A stretch of DNA of 64,000 nt from assembly GCF_000346465.2 (NCBI RefSeq), contig NC_034012.1, positions 21,921,169 through 21,985,168 on the forward strand, read 5' to 3'. Shown here in pieces: positions 35,461-46,640 of the stretch (positions are counted from its first letter, which is position 1; every line of letters begins with the position of its first letter). The translations under genes were made by a program, and so were the position numbers. Below the pieces are notes generated by a model. It saw only the letters and a list, made by a program, of their open reading frames with translations. It made no database searches and was not told the DNA's origin. This DNA comes from Prunus persica (lineage: Eukaryota > Streptophyta > Magnoliopsida > Rosales > Rosaceae).

Positions 35461-36978
35461 TCTTTAGATTTTCTCAACCACCAAAGCAAAAGTATGTTAA
35501 TGAAATCCAAGAAAAAATAAAAAGGAAAGAAAACTATCTATATCATTTGAAAGAAGAAATGCAACACAAAAAAATAGAGGAGCAATTGCAAAAAAAAAAA
35601 GAGAAAGAATTGATGAAATCCAAAAGATGTTCGAAAATCAAGTTTGTGCTGAAATACCCAACGCCTTTTGGAATAGAAAGAGGCACATAATTGAATTGCC
35701 ATATGAGCCTGATTTTGATGAAAAGGAAATCCCAACCAAAGCCAGGTCAATTCAAATGAATGCTAGGTTAATGAAAATTTGTAAATATGAAATACAAGAT
35801 TTATTGAACAAAAAGTTAATCAGGAAAGCTCATCTCCTTGGACCTGTTCCGCCTTTTGTGTTGAAAACGCGGTTGAATTGGAAAGAGGAGTACCCAGATT
35901 GGTGATAAACTATAAACCTCTCAATAAAGCCTTAAAATGGGTCAGATACCCGATTCCTAATAAAAAGGATCTCTTGGATGGACTAAATAAGGCAGTCATA
36001 TTTTCTACATTTGATAAGAAATCAGGATATTGGCAGATCCTGATCCCCGAAAAAGATAGGTACAAAACAACCTTTAATGTCCCCTTTGGACATTACGAAT
36101 GGAATGTTCTACCTTTTGGATTGAAAAATGCCCCTTATTAATTTTCAAGTATTATGAATGATATATTTAATCATTACATTGATTTTACCATTGTTTATAT
36201 TGATGATGTTTTAGTTTATCTAAATATTTTCTTGAAAGTTGTAAAGCATGCAAGATTAGTAGTGTCGGTAAAGAAAATGAAATTATTTTCTTCAAAAGTT
36301 CGTTTTTTGGGACATAATATTAATAAGGGATTGATAGTTTCGATTCATTGAGAAATATCCTTTGCTGATAAGTTCCCTGAAGAAATTAGGGACAAGCAAC
36401 AATTACAAAGGTTCTTAGGAAGTCTCAATCACATAAAGGATTTTTATAAGGATTTAGCCCAAGACTCAAAATTATTATACCAAAGGTTGAAAAAGAACCC
36501 GGTTCCCTGGTCTGATGAGCACACTAAATCTATTAGGAGACTGAACGTTAAAGTCAAATAACTTCCTTGTTTAGCTCTAGCCAACCCAGAAGCCTTTAAA
36601 ATCGTAGAAATCGATGCTTCAGAAATTGGGTATGGGGGAATCGTAAAATAGAAAGTCGATAACTCGGAACAACTGGTTAGGTTCACATCTAGAATTTGGA
36701 ACCAACTCAAAAGAATTATTCCACTGCTAAGAAAGAAATGCTAGCCATTGTCCATGCTGTTTCTAAATTCGAAAATGATCTTTTAAATAAAAGATTTTTT
36801 TATAAGAGTAGATTGCAAGGCTGCAAAAGACATTTTGTTTAAAGATGTAAAAAATTTAGCATCAAAACAGATTTTTGCAAGATGGCAAGGAATTCTTTCT
36901 GCTTTTGATTTTGATATTGAATTTATTAAAGGTGAAACTAATGCACTCCAGACTTCTTAACTCAGGAATTTTTGCAGG
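35461..36978 (+). pseudogene. EPRV-1 reverse transcriptase and RNase H
   Basis: The blocks 35627-35905, 35878-36141 and 36154-36351 together give the RT core: NYKPLNKALKWVRYPIPNK, FDKKSGYWQI, FGHYEWNVLPFGLKNAP and the catalytic box YIDD at 36196-36207. RNase H remnants follow: EIDASEIGYGGIV near 36610 and a C-terminal FDFDIEFIKGETNA stretch near 36908. Stops and frameshifts separate the blocks. The RT motifs resemble Caulimoviridae more than Ty3/gypsy LTR elements. No integrase follows, which supports a pararetrovirus. Confidence 0.75.
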
Positions 36979-38032
36979 ATGCAAACAAAAAGCTCCGGAC
37001 AAATGACTCCTAGTAAGAGTCCCTTTGCTCTTACTAAGTCATCCCCTCTTGATCCAAAGTCATTGATGTCTTCTTCTCCATATAATAAGGGTAAGGAGAA
37101 GCAGTTGTTGAAAATCCATTCCGTGAATATATGAATATGTTTGTAGCAATCATTGAAATGAATGATCTAGATAAACACTTGATTTTTCCAGCTAAAAATT
37201 ATTTAAAGGATAACCTTCCTCCCTTGAATAAGCCTCGTATTTTCTATGAAACTCTTTTGATTGAAACCAAGTCTGTTAATATTGTTCATCTTCATAGAGC
37301 TGAAAATACGAACACAATAGCATTCTCTAAAATCCAAATTCTAAATGTCATCTCCTTGGAAAAGTGGGGTCCTAGCCCTAAAAGGGCCAGAAGATTTATC
37401 CATCTTGAAATTAGGCCATATTCCTATAATTTCTGGGATTATAAAAAGCATGGGAATATGTCTTATGTTTTCAAAATCAAAACTATTGTCATACTTGGTT
37501 TATCCAGTTTAAGCTTCAAGCTCTGAAAGAACTCCCTAATTGGTTCAAGGGATTTTTTCTTATTAGGGGTCCTACTTTGGAATACCTTCCTCCTGAAATT
37601 AAGGAATCTTTTAAAATGAAATTTTGTAAATGGAATAAAAACCATCTTGATGAAAGGACCTTATTCATGTGGTTCATGATAATGCATGAACTTCCTTGGA
37701 TACTAAAATGGGAATATGTTATTTCGGAAGATGGTGATGAGGAATGGACTTATATCTGTAATTTATTCCGAAGTATCTTAATCAGATGGTGGGATAAATA
37801 CACAAAAGATCACTTGGCTCCCACTAAGATCACCCTGACGCTCATCCCATCTTTCGACCCTATTGCTGCTCAACCTTTGGCCATTTCTTCTGCTAATTTA
37901 AGTGTCTCCCAAAGGTTACAACTGTTGATAGACCAACCAGGCTTAACTTCATCAAAAGAGGACTTGAAAAAGAAAGTTCTCAAGATTCTTGATCTAGATG
38001 ACAAATCCATGGCATCAGTATCTGCCACTTAG
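36979..38032 (+). pseudogene. EPRV-1 ORF2, unknown function
   Basis: ATG at 36979 opens a Ser/Lys-rich start that overlaps or abuts the end of the RT-RNase H frame. A shift near 37130 and another near 37450 are needed to follow it to the stop at 38032. Landmarks are PRIFYETLLIETKSV, LEYLPPEIKESFKMKF, ELPWILKWEYV and ILIRWWDKYTKDH. The same pattern (LPP, PWILKW, WWDK) occurs in EPRV-2 at 57338-56650. An extra ORF behind the polyprotein is described for some florendoviruses; its role is not known. I found no catalytic motif. Confidence 0.55.
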
Positions 38033-38530
38033 CCTGAAGATGAGGTGGACCCTTTGCTAACGAAGATATGCTAAACAATTATCATCAGATCTTTAGGGTG
38101 GCCCTCAGTAATATTATGTCTGATAAGAAGACAATTTGTACTTATTGTAATTTTACGCTTTCCTGTTGCTTTTGCTTTACTTTTCCTCTGGTTAAAGCAA
38201 GATGCTCCTGCTTTAACTCTGCTTTCACTTTACTTGTGTAAAAGTTTGCTTGTTCTTTTTTGGCCGTTTGCATGAAAGTTCAGCAATAATCATCAAAGTG
38301 AAGATGCCACTCTATTGTAGGCTGCGTTGTGACTTCCTATCTCTATTTGACACGTCAACAGCCCCGAGGCTTTAAATAGAGGACTTCTTCTCAATTGCAA
38401 ATCATCGAAAAATATCGCCTCAGAAATAAAACTTTGTATTTTTGAGTGTTTGAGTGTTTTATTTCCATAGTGTTGCTTCTGCGAAGCTTTTGTTAAGCAC
38501 CACTGCCCTTCTGCTTCTATGTAAGTTTGC
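38033..38530 (+). promoter_or_regulatory. EPRV-1 intergenic control region: TATA-like box and poly(A) signal
   Basis: Downstream of ORF2 lies TTGACACGTCAA (38347-38358, an ACGT-core/TGACG-type element), then TTTAAATA (38371-38378). About 50 bp further is AATAAA (38425-38430). A TATA-like box followed closely by a poly(A) signal is the arrangement of plant pararetrovirus terminally redundant transcripts. The equivalent region of EPRV-2 has CTTTAAATAGAGG and AATAAA in the same order. Confidence 0.65.
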
Positions 38531-38925
38531 TAAATATTAATGATATCGTTCTTAATTTTGTTATATTCTTATCCTCGGTTTTGGCTTTGTATGTTTGAGT
38601 TTCTTATAATTATTTTGTTTATTCTCTACGTCTCTACACTACCTTCCGCATGTAAGCTTAAAATTGATTAAAAATTTTGCTCTTAAGAGGCCGGGCCAGT
38701 ACCATATATATATATACTTTGAAAAATAAAAGAATCTAGTCCTATTCCAAGCATACACTAAACGTATGATAAGTGTTATCCAACTTAAGCGAAGTCAAGC
38801 CAACCCAAGATCTTTAAATAAATATCTACAAATACACAGTTTGGATTAGTGAAATACAATGCAGAATGGGCCCTACAAGAGTGTACATCAAATACGCTTA
38901 TTTGAGGAATCCCTCAAGGGAAGTA

Positions 38926-38957
<32 letters not shown>

Positions 38958-38960
38958 TTT
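38531..38960. other. Junction between the two convergent EPRVs, with (TA)n
   Basis: AT-rich noncoding DNA without a gene. Short TA runs occur near 38705-38717, and a longer (TA)n lies at about 38931-38957, directly beside the point where the EPRV-2 RT breaks off. The (TA)n may mark the rearrangement junction. Confidence 0.6.
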
Positions 38961-39643
38961 GGAGGAGGATTACTTTGGGGTCTGTCAAATAAGGGTTTAT
39001 ATTGCTTACGTAGATTCGGATAGAAACCAGAGACATAATTAAGAGATCCTAGAAACCTTTGGAGTTGAATTTTATTAAGAATTTGATCTGAAAATTTATC
39101 AGCAAACTGGATGACTCGATCAATTGGACTGATTTGTGACTAACAAATATTAAAATCAAGAAATCTAATGTTGGTTTGGAATAGCTTGATCTTTTTGGCG
39201 GAGACAACTAAGCCATTTTTCTTGACTATTTGAAGGAATTTATTCAAATGTTTACAATGTTGTTCTATTGATTGGGAAAAAATAAGGACATCATCAATAT
39301 AAACTATGGAGAAATCACTGAAGGGGTTGAATATTTCATTCATTATATTCTGGAATTCGCTGGGCACATTTTTCAGACCAAAAGACATGACATTCCACTC
39401 ATAGTGACCGAATGGGGTTACAAAAGCGGTTTTATATTTATCTGACTCTTGGATTTGAATTTGCCAAAATCCACTCTTCATATCAAACTTAGAGAAAATG
39501 ATTGTTTTATCTAGCCTGTTGATTAAATCTCTCTTATTGGGGATTGGATATCTAATCCATTCTAACACTGTATTAAGGGGTTTATAATTAATGACTAGTC
39601 TTGTGGCTCCTCTTTCTAATTTAGCATTTTTCTGAACATAAAA
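38961..39643 (-). pseudogene. EPRV-2 reverse transcriptase, C-terminal part
   Basis: The minus-strand frame gives NYKPLNTVLEWIRYPIPNK, FDMKSGFWQIQI, FGHYEWNVMSFGLKN, the catalytic YIDD (about 39302-39291) and the thumb motif LQRFLGSLNYV (about 39046-39014). It breaks off at the (TA)n near 38957, so RNase H and everything beyond are missing. It is interrupted upstream at 39644 by a family-L LTR. The longer open frame to 39724 includes LTR sequence and is not all viral. A stop splits the palm from the thumb. Confidence 0.75.
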
Positions 39644-42600
39644 TGATAGGACCCGACCCAAATTCCACTTTGGAATCCGAGCAGACCCTGTGAGTATCAA
39701 ACGCCTGGCTAATACCGGGCACAAAGACCAAACTGCCCTTCTAACTAAAAATCCACTTTTAAAATAATATTATCTTCTGCCAAAAAATTCGGTATAGTTT
39801 CCCCTGTAATTTACTCATTCCCCAAAATTTTCACTTGTCATCAAACATTTAAAATTTCTCAAGCGTTCAGCATATATCAATTATATCCAGGAAATCAAGC
39901 ATCACAACATTCTGGCCTCAGGCCTCAATGAAACGAATAAATCAATTTGCTAATAAACTTCATCTCAACTTTCAGAACAACAATACTGCGTTGGTAATCT
40001 CAAACATTCTAACTCGTGGCTGCACATTGTAACTATAGGCTACCTACGTGCCCTTACTAAGGGATCAAGCCACACGTAGTTCTCTAATTTCATCTCAACT
40101 TTCTGTTTCAAGCTTCCTGGCATTTCTCACATGGCAATATAAAATCAAAAAAGAAATAAAAACGTTTATATCAAGTAAGCATGCTTGGAAAGCCATAACC
40201 GTCAATTCCTCGTGACACCAATGGTAACACGTCCTGACCTGTAATCCTCGCTGGACTCAGGAGACATCTGGTCAATCTGGTCCGCAATCCTCGCTCCCAC
40301 GGTCCGGATAAATCTAAGACTCGTGGGGCAAAATATGCTAGAAAAACTTAAGATATTTAATACTATATAAAATAATAAAAGATAAAGATAAATAAACATA
40401 TTAAAATAAAATAAAATGAAATAAAATAAGTTAAAGATTTATAAGCTAAGAACACCCTTGTATCGAACTCAAGTAAAGTTTATAAATAAATAAATAAATA
40501 TATATATATCCATCTATCACTTGTAAAACAAATGTGACGCTTAAGAAAATAGCGGTAACTGTATAAAATCCTCAATATAGTTTAAAAGCATCTCAGAACT
40601 TAAATTCTCTCCACCTAGGAGTACCCCCATTTCTGATCCGTCAATTCCTTTAATACCGTCAATTCCATATATGGCATCAACTCCATATATCCGTCAATTC
40701 CAATAATAATCCGTCAATTCCAATGTTAGTCCGTCAATTCCATCATCGCAGGTCTTGGAACTATAAAGTTAACCGAGCCGCAATCCTCGCAGGTCTCAGA
40801 GATAACACTTCAATCTGAGCCACAATCCTCGCATCATCAAAATAACGAACTGTCTCAAGGCAACTGGGGGGTACCCTCGCGGTGGGTTTAAAAACTATAA
40901 CTCGTCATTTATATAAACTTTAAATAGATTGGTTCTCAACTAAACTTAAAATATATACATATATATATCATAATCTGATAAACCATATGAACATATTGTA
41001 TTTATACTCTTACTGCACAATTAACTATATGAACATATATAAACAGGTGATAAATAAACAGATAATTAAATACTCATCTCGAAATCACATAAAATCGTGA
41101 AATTTGAACTACAACTAAACCAAGTGAACACTCGCACGCGCATGAGCTTTCTAAAGGCTCAAACATAACACGTGGAGCTCATCCTCATTAATTAATCCGA
41201 AGTCCTAGACCTGGGCTCCTAGAAGTGAGTGCATTGTATTTGAAATCATTCTAAGCCTATGTAAACCTTTCCAATGATTAGAATGGTCTAGGAGTGCATC
41301 GGGACTCAAAAAGCGACAAGTCCCAAAAAGTCAACCCGGGACCCCGTGGGGTCTACGACTTCAAAATTCCGATCCAAGAGTTCCTAGAGGTCTTAACATG
41401 CCTAGGACACATGTCCCGAGAGTTTGGTCTCGATCGGACGGTCGGACTACTCATGATCGCACGATCGGACGATTACTGTAAACCTAGCCCCAGGGTTGTC
41501 CTTTTTGGAGTATCCGGAACTCCGATTCCCGATCCGTTGAATCCTACACGATCCAGGAATTATCTAGATTGACATATAAGAGAATAAATACGATCCAACG
41601 GTTCAAATGTATCAAACCTGGAAATCGCACAATATGCGAGATCCGATCGGGGCTCAAACGTTGTTCAAATTGAGATCAGCGAATTCTTACGCGCTTGTGA
41701 CGACACGAGGATCATTCTAGGACTAAGAGGGACCTCACTATGCAGCCCACGCGCTGTCACACACGCTGGCAGCGCGTGGGTGGTTTGATCAATTTTCAGC
41801 AGCCGGAAATCTTCAAAACTGGAAACCCAACTTCCTATACTAGGTAAAACACCCTATTTAGAACCACTTTTGTTCTTGGACCTACCCCAAAAACTGGCTG
41901 GAATCAAGGGACGAAACTGGCCAAAACTTCAATCGCTTAATCAACCAATTAAACGTAGAAATTTCTCAAAAATAACACAACCAGCAGCTAGAACACGTTG
42001 AAAGGATAGAAAATCATGTCAGATACAAAAGATTTGGTGGCCAGAGGCGTCCGAACAAGCTCCCGAAAGTTTACTAAAAAACAGTCCAACACAGCCTGTT
42101 CCGTGGCTGATTTCGGCGACCACGCCGGTGGATCAAGGCTGGGACTGGTCGGGAATTGAAGAGGGAAGTGAGGCGATTCCAACGGGACCGGTGCCGCCAA
42201 GAACGAAGGTGTGTGGTGGCTGGTGGTGGAGGAGAGAAGTTGGCTGGTCGTGAAACTTTTGAGGGGAAGGAAAAAATCCGGATTTTAAAACTGAACTTTG
42301 AAATATTTACGGTTATGCCACTGAACTTCTATTAATCGTAACTTCTTCGTTACAACTCCGATTTGAGCCCACTATGTGTCTACGGACTCGTTTTGATGTG
42401 CTCTACACAACGGTATAATCTGAATTTCCAAATTCCTTCCCAAACTTAAAATGACCTTTTTGCCCCTTATAATATTAAATAATATTTTAATTTCTCAAAA
42501 ACCTTAATTAATTCAAATCATTTTATTTTAATGTTTATTTCAATTTATTTCCTCTTTTAAATTTATTCTCTCTTACTTTAAATATTTTAACACTTTTTCA

Positions 42601-42724
42601 GCCTTGGATGTAACAATTTGACCAAAGTCTCCCCGGTCAACAAGTCAACATGTAAACCTATTAAAATATTCCGGGGTAACACTGTCTTTTTCTTTAATTA
42701 TTAATTTAGGACCGGGTCGTTACA
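39644..42724 (-). mobile_element. Family-L solo LTR in EPRV-2 RT
   Basis: Read on the minus strand it begins TGTAACGACCC (42724) and ends GGGTCGGGTCCTATCA (39644). It is flanked by the 5-bp duplication TAAAA (39639-39643 and 42725-42729). At about 3.1 kb it is the longest and most diverged family-L copy here. It carries five copies of CCGTCAATTCC (40638-40741). No coding region. Confidence 0.9.
40638..40741. repeat. Expanded CCGTCAATTCC minisatellite in LTR
   Basis: Five exact copies of CCGTCAATTCC plus a degenerate one, spaced about 18-32 bp. Other family-L copies have two or three at the same place (for example near 1377, 11456, 44110-44163). Confidence 0.9.
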
Positions 42725-43100
42725 TAAAAAGCTGGGCAGGACCAAGGTGACTTGCTTTTACGGATTATTCCTTTGTGAAGTAGTTATGCAATTTCCTTTT
42801 TGCAAAATTCCATGACTTCTTGACTCAATTGGATTGGTCTTGCTTTATTAGGAATGTGTTTTTCTTTAAAGGTTTTGACGTAAGGAAGACTCACAACATG
42901 TTGTTTTCTATGCCAAAAAGCATTAGGTAGGTCTGAACAAATTTCTTGCTTTAACTTATCTTCAAATTTTTGAATTTGTGACTGCAAAGACTTATTAGTA
43001 AGCTGTTGTTCAATCCTTCTGAATTTGACTTCTTCTTTAAGAAAATCGAGTTGTTTATTTTTATTTTGGATTATTTTGACTGTTTGTGAAACTGCATTTT
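42725..43100 (-). pseudogene. EPRV-2 protease-RT junction and RT N-terminal part
   Basis: The minus-strand frame 42987-42784 reads DLPNAFWHRKQHVVSLPY, then HIPNKARPIQLSQEVMEFCK, the usual start of a caulimovirid RT. It matches EPRV-1 at 35650-35790 (AFWNRKRHIIELPYEP). It continues with a stop toward the LTR insertion at 42724. Confidence 0.7.
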
Positions 43101-43493
43101 TCTATAAGGCTTTTAAATTATTTAACTCAGGTTTTGTTAGGAATTCCAACTTGACTTTTTCTCCCATATGGGTAGATGTGACTTTGTTGTATTCTACTTG
43201 GAAATGATATAGAAGAGCTATGAATGGGAGACCTAGGATGACTTCATCAGTAATATTTTTAACTAAAACGAATGAGGTTTTAAAGCAGATCTTATTTTGG
43301 CAGACATGGGCTTTTGGAATTTCATAATCTAACTGGAGTGGTTTACCAGAGGCAGTGCCTAATGTTTCTTTTGACTTTCTGTAATATTTGGTAGGGATTA
43401 AACCTTCTCGTATACAATTAAGGTCTGCTCCTGATTGAAAAAGAGCTACTGTATTTAACTCAAAATTTTTCATAAAAATAGTGACTTTAGAAT
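43101..43493 (-). pseudogene. EPRV-2 aspartic protease remnant
   Basis: The minus-strand frame reads NTVALFQSGADLNCIREGLI, a retropepsin-like active-site region in which the catalytic Asp-Thr-Gly is Gln-Ser-Gly. It is then followed by NKICFKTSFVLVK and DEVILGLPFIALL. The altered catalytic residue alone would abolish activity. The frame begins at the edge of the LTR at 43494. The 157-residue open frame up to 43575 starts with LTR sequence and should be trimmed. Confidence 0.65.
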
Positions 43494-45920
43494 TGACAGG
43501 ACCCGACCCAAATTCCCCTTTGGAATTCGAGCCGAACCCTGTTCGTGATGGACACCTAGCGGGTGCCGAGCACAAATGACCTGGTTGCCCTTCTGGTTAC
43601 CAACTTACTTTCATTTTTGCCTTGACTTCTACCGAAAATTCGGAAGAGTCTCCCCTGTAATTTGTTCAATCCCAAAATTACACCTGTCAAAACAAGCATA
43701 TATACACAACCCAACTTCCAGCATGCGTATATATATATAATCAACAGTAAAGTTCGAGCCCAGGGGCAATATCAGAGCATCTATACAGATTAATTTACAA
43801 GAACAACATTTGGAGGGTCAAGGACCCTACACTAAGCTGAAGAGATGCAGGAAGCGGAAACTACCCTGTGGTGGATTTCAGATGCACGTCTACGGCCTGG
43901 GGGCGCAAAACATTTAAAAGGTGAGTGGACCCAAAAACAAAGTTTTAAGAAAAATAGCATAAGAACATACTAATTCATTCTTTTAATCATATACATACTG
44001 AAATCAATGCACTCATATATATATAAATATATGTCAAGCATACTCATATCATCTTTAAACTCTTAAAAGCACTTAAATCAGTTTAAAACTACCACCTAGG
44101 TGTACCCCTTAAATTCTGTCAATTCTTGATAACCCGTCAATTCCTGATAATCCGTCAATTCCCCTAGCAGGTCTCGATGACACAAAGTCAACCCGAGCCG
44201 CAAACTAGCAGGATTCAAGGGATCGTAGTCAGCCTGATCCGCATTCCTGGCTCTCATGGTCCGGGTGTCCCCCAAACTCGTGAGGCAAATGTCAAGCGCG
44301 CTGACAAAACTGGAGGCAACCTGGATGTCCGTGGACATCGTCATATCCGAAGGCAACATATACCGAAGGCAACCTGTTTCTATAACTGGGTACCTAAGGT
44401 GGCTTAAGAAAATCTAAAAATCTTTGAAAAATATGATAAATAACTGAATTTCTGTTAAATCTAGAACTTTGCTGCCATTTATCTGTTATTTAGCTAAAAT
44501 TTCCTTTTCCTATATCCATAACGGATATCTCACTCGGTAGCATGTGGATTCAAAACATTTAAAAGCATATATCAACTAATAAAACACTAATCTTTGAATA
44601 AAACTTATTCAAGATCAAATATTGTAACTGAATAGCATAAATTCATTTATGAAAACAAAGAGTCCACTCACAGTTGGTCCGAACTCGCTGGACCTTTTGG
44701 AGGTCCCTTCTGCTGGTCAACTGGTGCCCAAGTGCCTGATTCAATTACCATAATAATATATATATTAATAAAACTACTTGATATAAATATTTAAATAAAA
44801 CCCTGACCCCGGCTGCTAGAAGTGCGTGCATCCAATTAAAGTTAATCCTATGCCCACATTAATGTTCCTTTAAACCTAGGACACAAGTCCCATGAGTCTG
44901 GTCTCAAACGGACGGTTGGTTTGGTCACAATCGCACGAACAAAGGTTCAAACCCATTGAACCCGAAAATCACACAAGAAGCGAAATCTGTTCAGGGTTCA
45001 AACGTTATCCAAATTAAGATCCGCGAATTTCTACGCGCTCGTGACAACACGAGGATCATTCTAGGACTGAGTGTGGTCCCCACCAAATTGCCCACAAGCC
45101 GCCTCACGTGCCGGCAGCGCGCGGGTGGCTTGATAAATTCCTGGCGGCCATAAAAACTCCAAACCGCGGGTCCAAATGCCTAACTTAAGTAAAACACCCA
45201 TTTTGGAACCACTTTTGTTCTTGGACCTACCCCAGAAAGTGGCCGGAAGTGGCCGGAATTACACTCTTAAAACCGGCTGAAACCTAGATTGAAAAATTGA
45301 ACTATCTACGCTTGAAATTTCTGGAATCCTACCCAACCCGCAGCTAGAGCATGGAAAATAGCTAGAAAACCATACCTCACTCGTCCGATTTGGTGGCCGG
45401 ATGAAGGAGAACGAAAGCTTGGAAGTTCTGTCAACTCCGGCGCGATCTCGAGTGTTTTTCGGTAAAAAACAGCAGTTCCAAGGGCAGGGACCAGTCGAGA
45501 AAGGAAGAGGAAGCGGCGGTGGTTCGATTGGGTCCGGTCCCGTTGGTCGGAGTGGAGTGTGACTGTGGTTATGGAGATTTGAAGGTAACGGTTTAAAACA
45601 GGGGGGGCGTTGCTGGTCGAGAGAGAAGAGTGAGGGAGAGAGAGAGAGTCAGTTTTTAAAAAAAATCATGATTTCAAAATTACCATTTTGCCCTTCTACG
45701 TATTTTGACCGTATTTTTTTTGTTACAACTTCGATTCGAGTCCACTCCGTGTCTACGGACTCGTTTCGTCGCACTCTACGCAACGATGCAAGTGGAATAG
45801 TCAAATTCTTTCTCGGTCAAAAAGTCAACTTTTCCTTTACTAGAATATTCTAAGGGCAAAAGTGTCCTTTCCCCTTAATAGTTTAATAGTTAAATATTAA
45901 TTAAGGTTTGAGTTATTACA
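43494..45920 (-). mobile_element. Family-L solo LTR between EPRV-2 knuckle and protease
   Basis: On the minus strand it begins TGTAATAACTC (45920) and ends GGGTCGGGTCCTGTCA (43494). It is flanked by AGAAT (43489-43493) and AGCAT (45921-45925), a 5-bp duplication with one change. Length is about 2.4 kb. No coding region. Confidence 0.85.
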
Positions 45921-45925
45921 AGCAT

Positions 45926-46640
45926 ACCATTTTCAAAAATTTATTTGTTTTATTAGATTAATGGCTTTATCATTGCTTGGGGTTTCATTATCTGAATTTG
46001 CTGGACTTTCAGATTGACTCTTGGTATCAGAATTTCTTCTTTTTATTAAATTAACTAAATCTTGTTTAATTTCAAAATTTTCATTTTGTAATCTGTGACT
46101 CATTTGTTTTAACTCTATTATCTCATTTTTCACTACTTTTACTTCCATTTGCAAATCCTGTAAAGTTACTTCTTTTCTTTTGTTGAATTTTGCTAAAGTA
46201 GTATTCAGACTTATTTTTGGGGGAATGTGTTGACTCGTCTCTTCTTGACCAATGACTTTTCTTAATTTCTTTAAATATTCGGATTTTAATTCTGGATTTT
46301 CTACTTTACTGATTAAATCAATTAATAATTCTTCTAGCTCTTCTTGTTTTGTAAGGACCTGTATTGACTTAGTTAGGACATTACAACACTTATCTTTACA
46401 ACCAAATTGGACTTTTAGGGAACTTAATTGGGAATATGAGGAACTATAATCTACTGAACTTGTTACTATGGTTTCAATTTCACTAGACTCAGAGTTTCTT
46501 AATTCTAACACCTTATTTAATTGGGCTTTTTCTTTGTCTATGATTTTTAATTGCTTTATCGTGTCTTTTACTTTACATTTATTAGCATAATGACCATGTT
46601 TTTTACATTTCCAGCATTCAACTTTTCTTTTGTCTGTATT
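45926..46640 (-). pseudogene. EPRV-2 zinc knuckle and coiled-coil linker
   Basis: On the minus strand the zinc knuckle CWKCKKHGHYANKC (about 46620-46578; C-x2-C-x4-H-x4-C, intact) is followed by a frame 46511-45933. That frame is rich in Glu/Lys/Leu heptads (LQDLQMEVKVVKNEIIELK). It also has a cysteine block (FGCKDKCCNVLTKSIQVLT) that matches the CACQFNDRRICVLTKEE-like block of EPRV-1 near 34630. This region links coat and protease in the polyprotein. Confidence 0.65.

Noticed and set aside
32566..37000. Ordinary Ty3/gypsy retrotransposon
   Set aside because: A movement-protein remnant, coat region, ORF2 and TATA/poly(A) control region are present; no integrase or flanking LTR pair belongs to it.
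39140..39724. Complete 194-residue RT protein as given by the open frame
   Set aside because: The first 27 or so residues come from the inserted LTR; only 39643 and below is RT.
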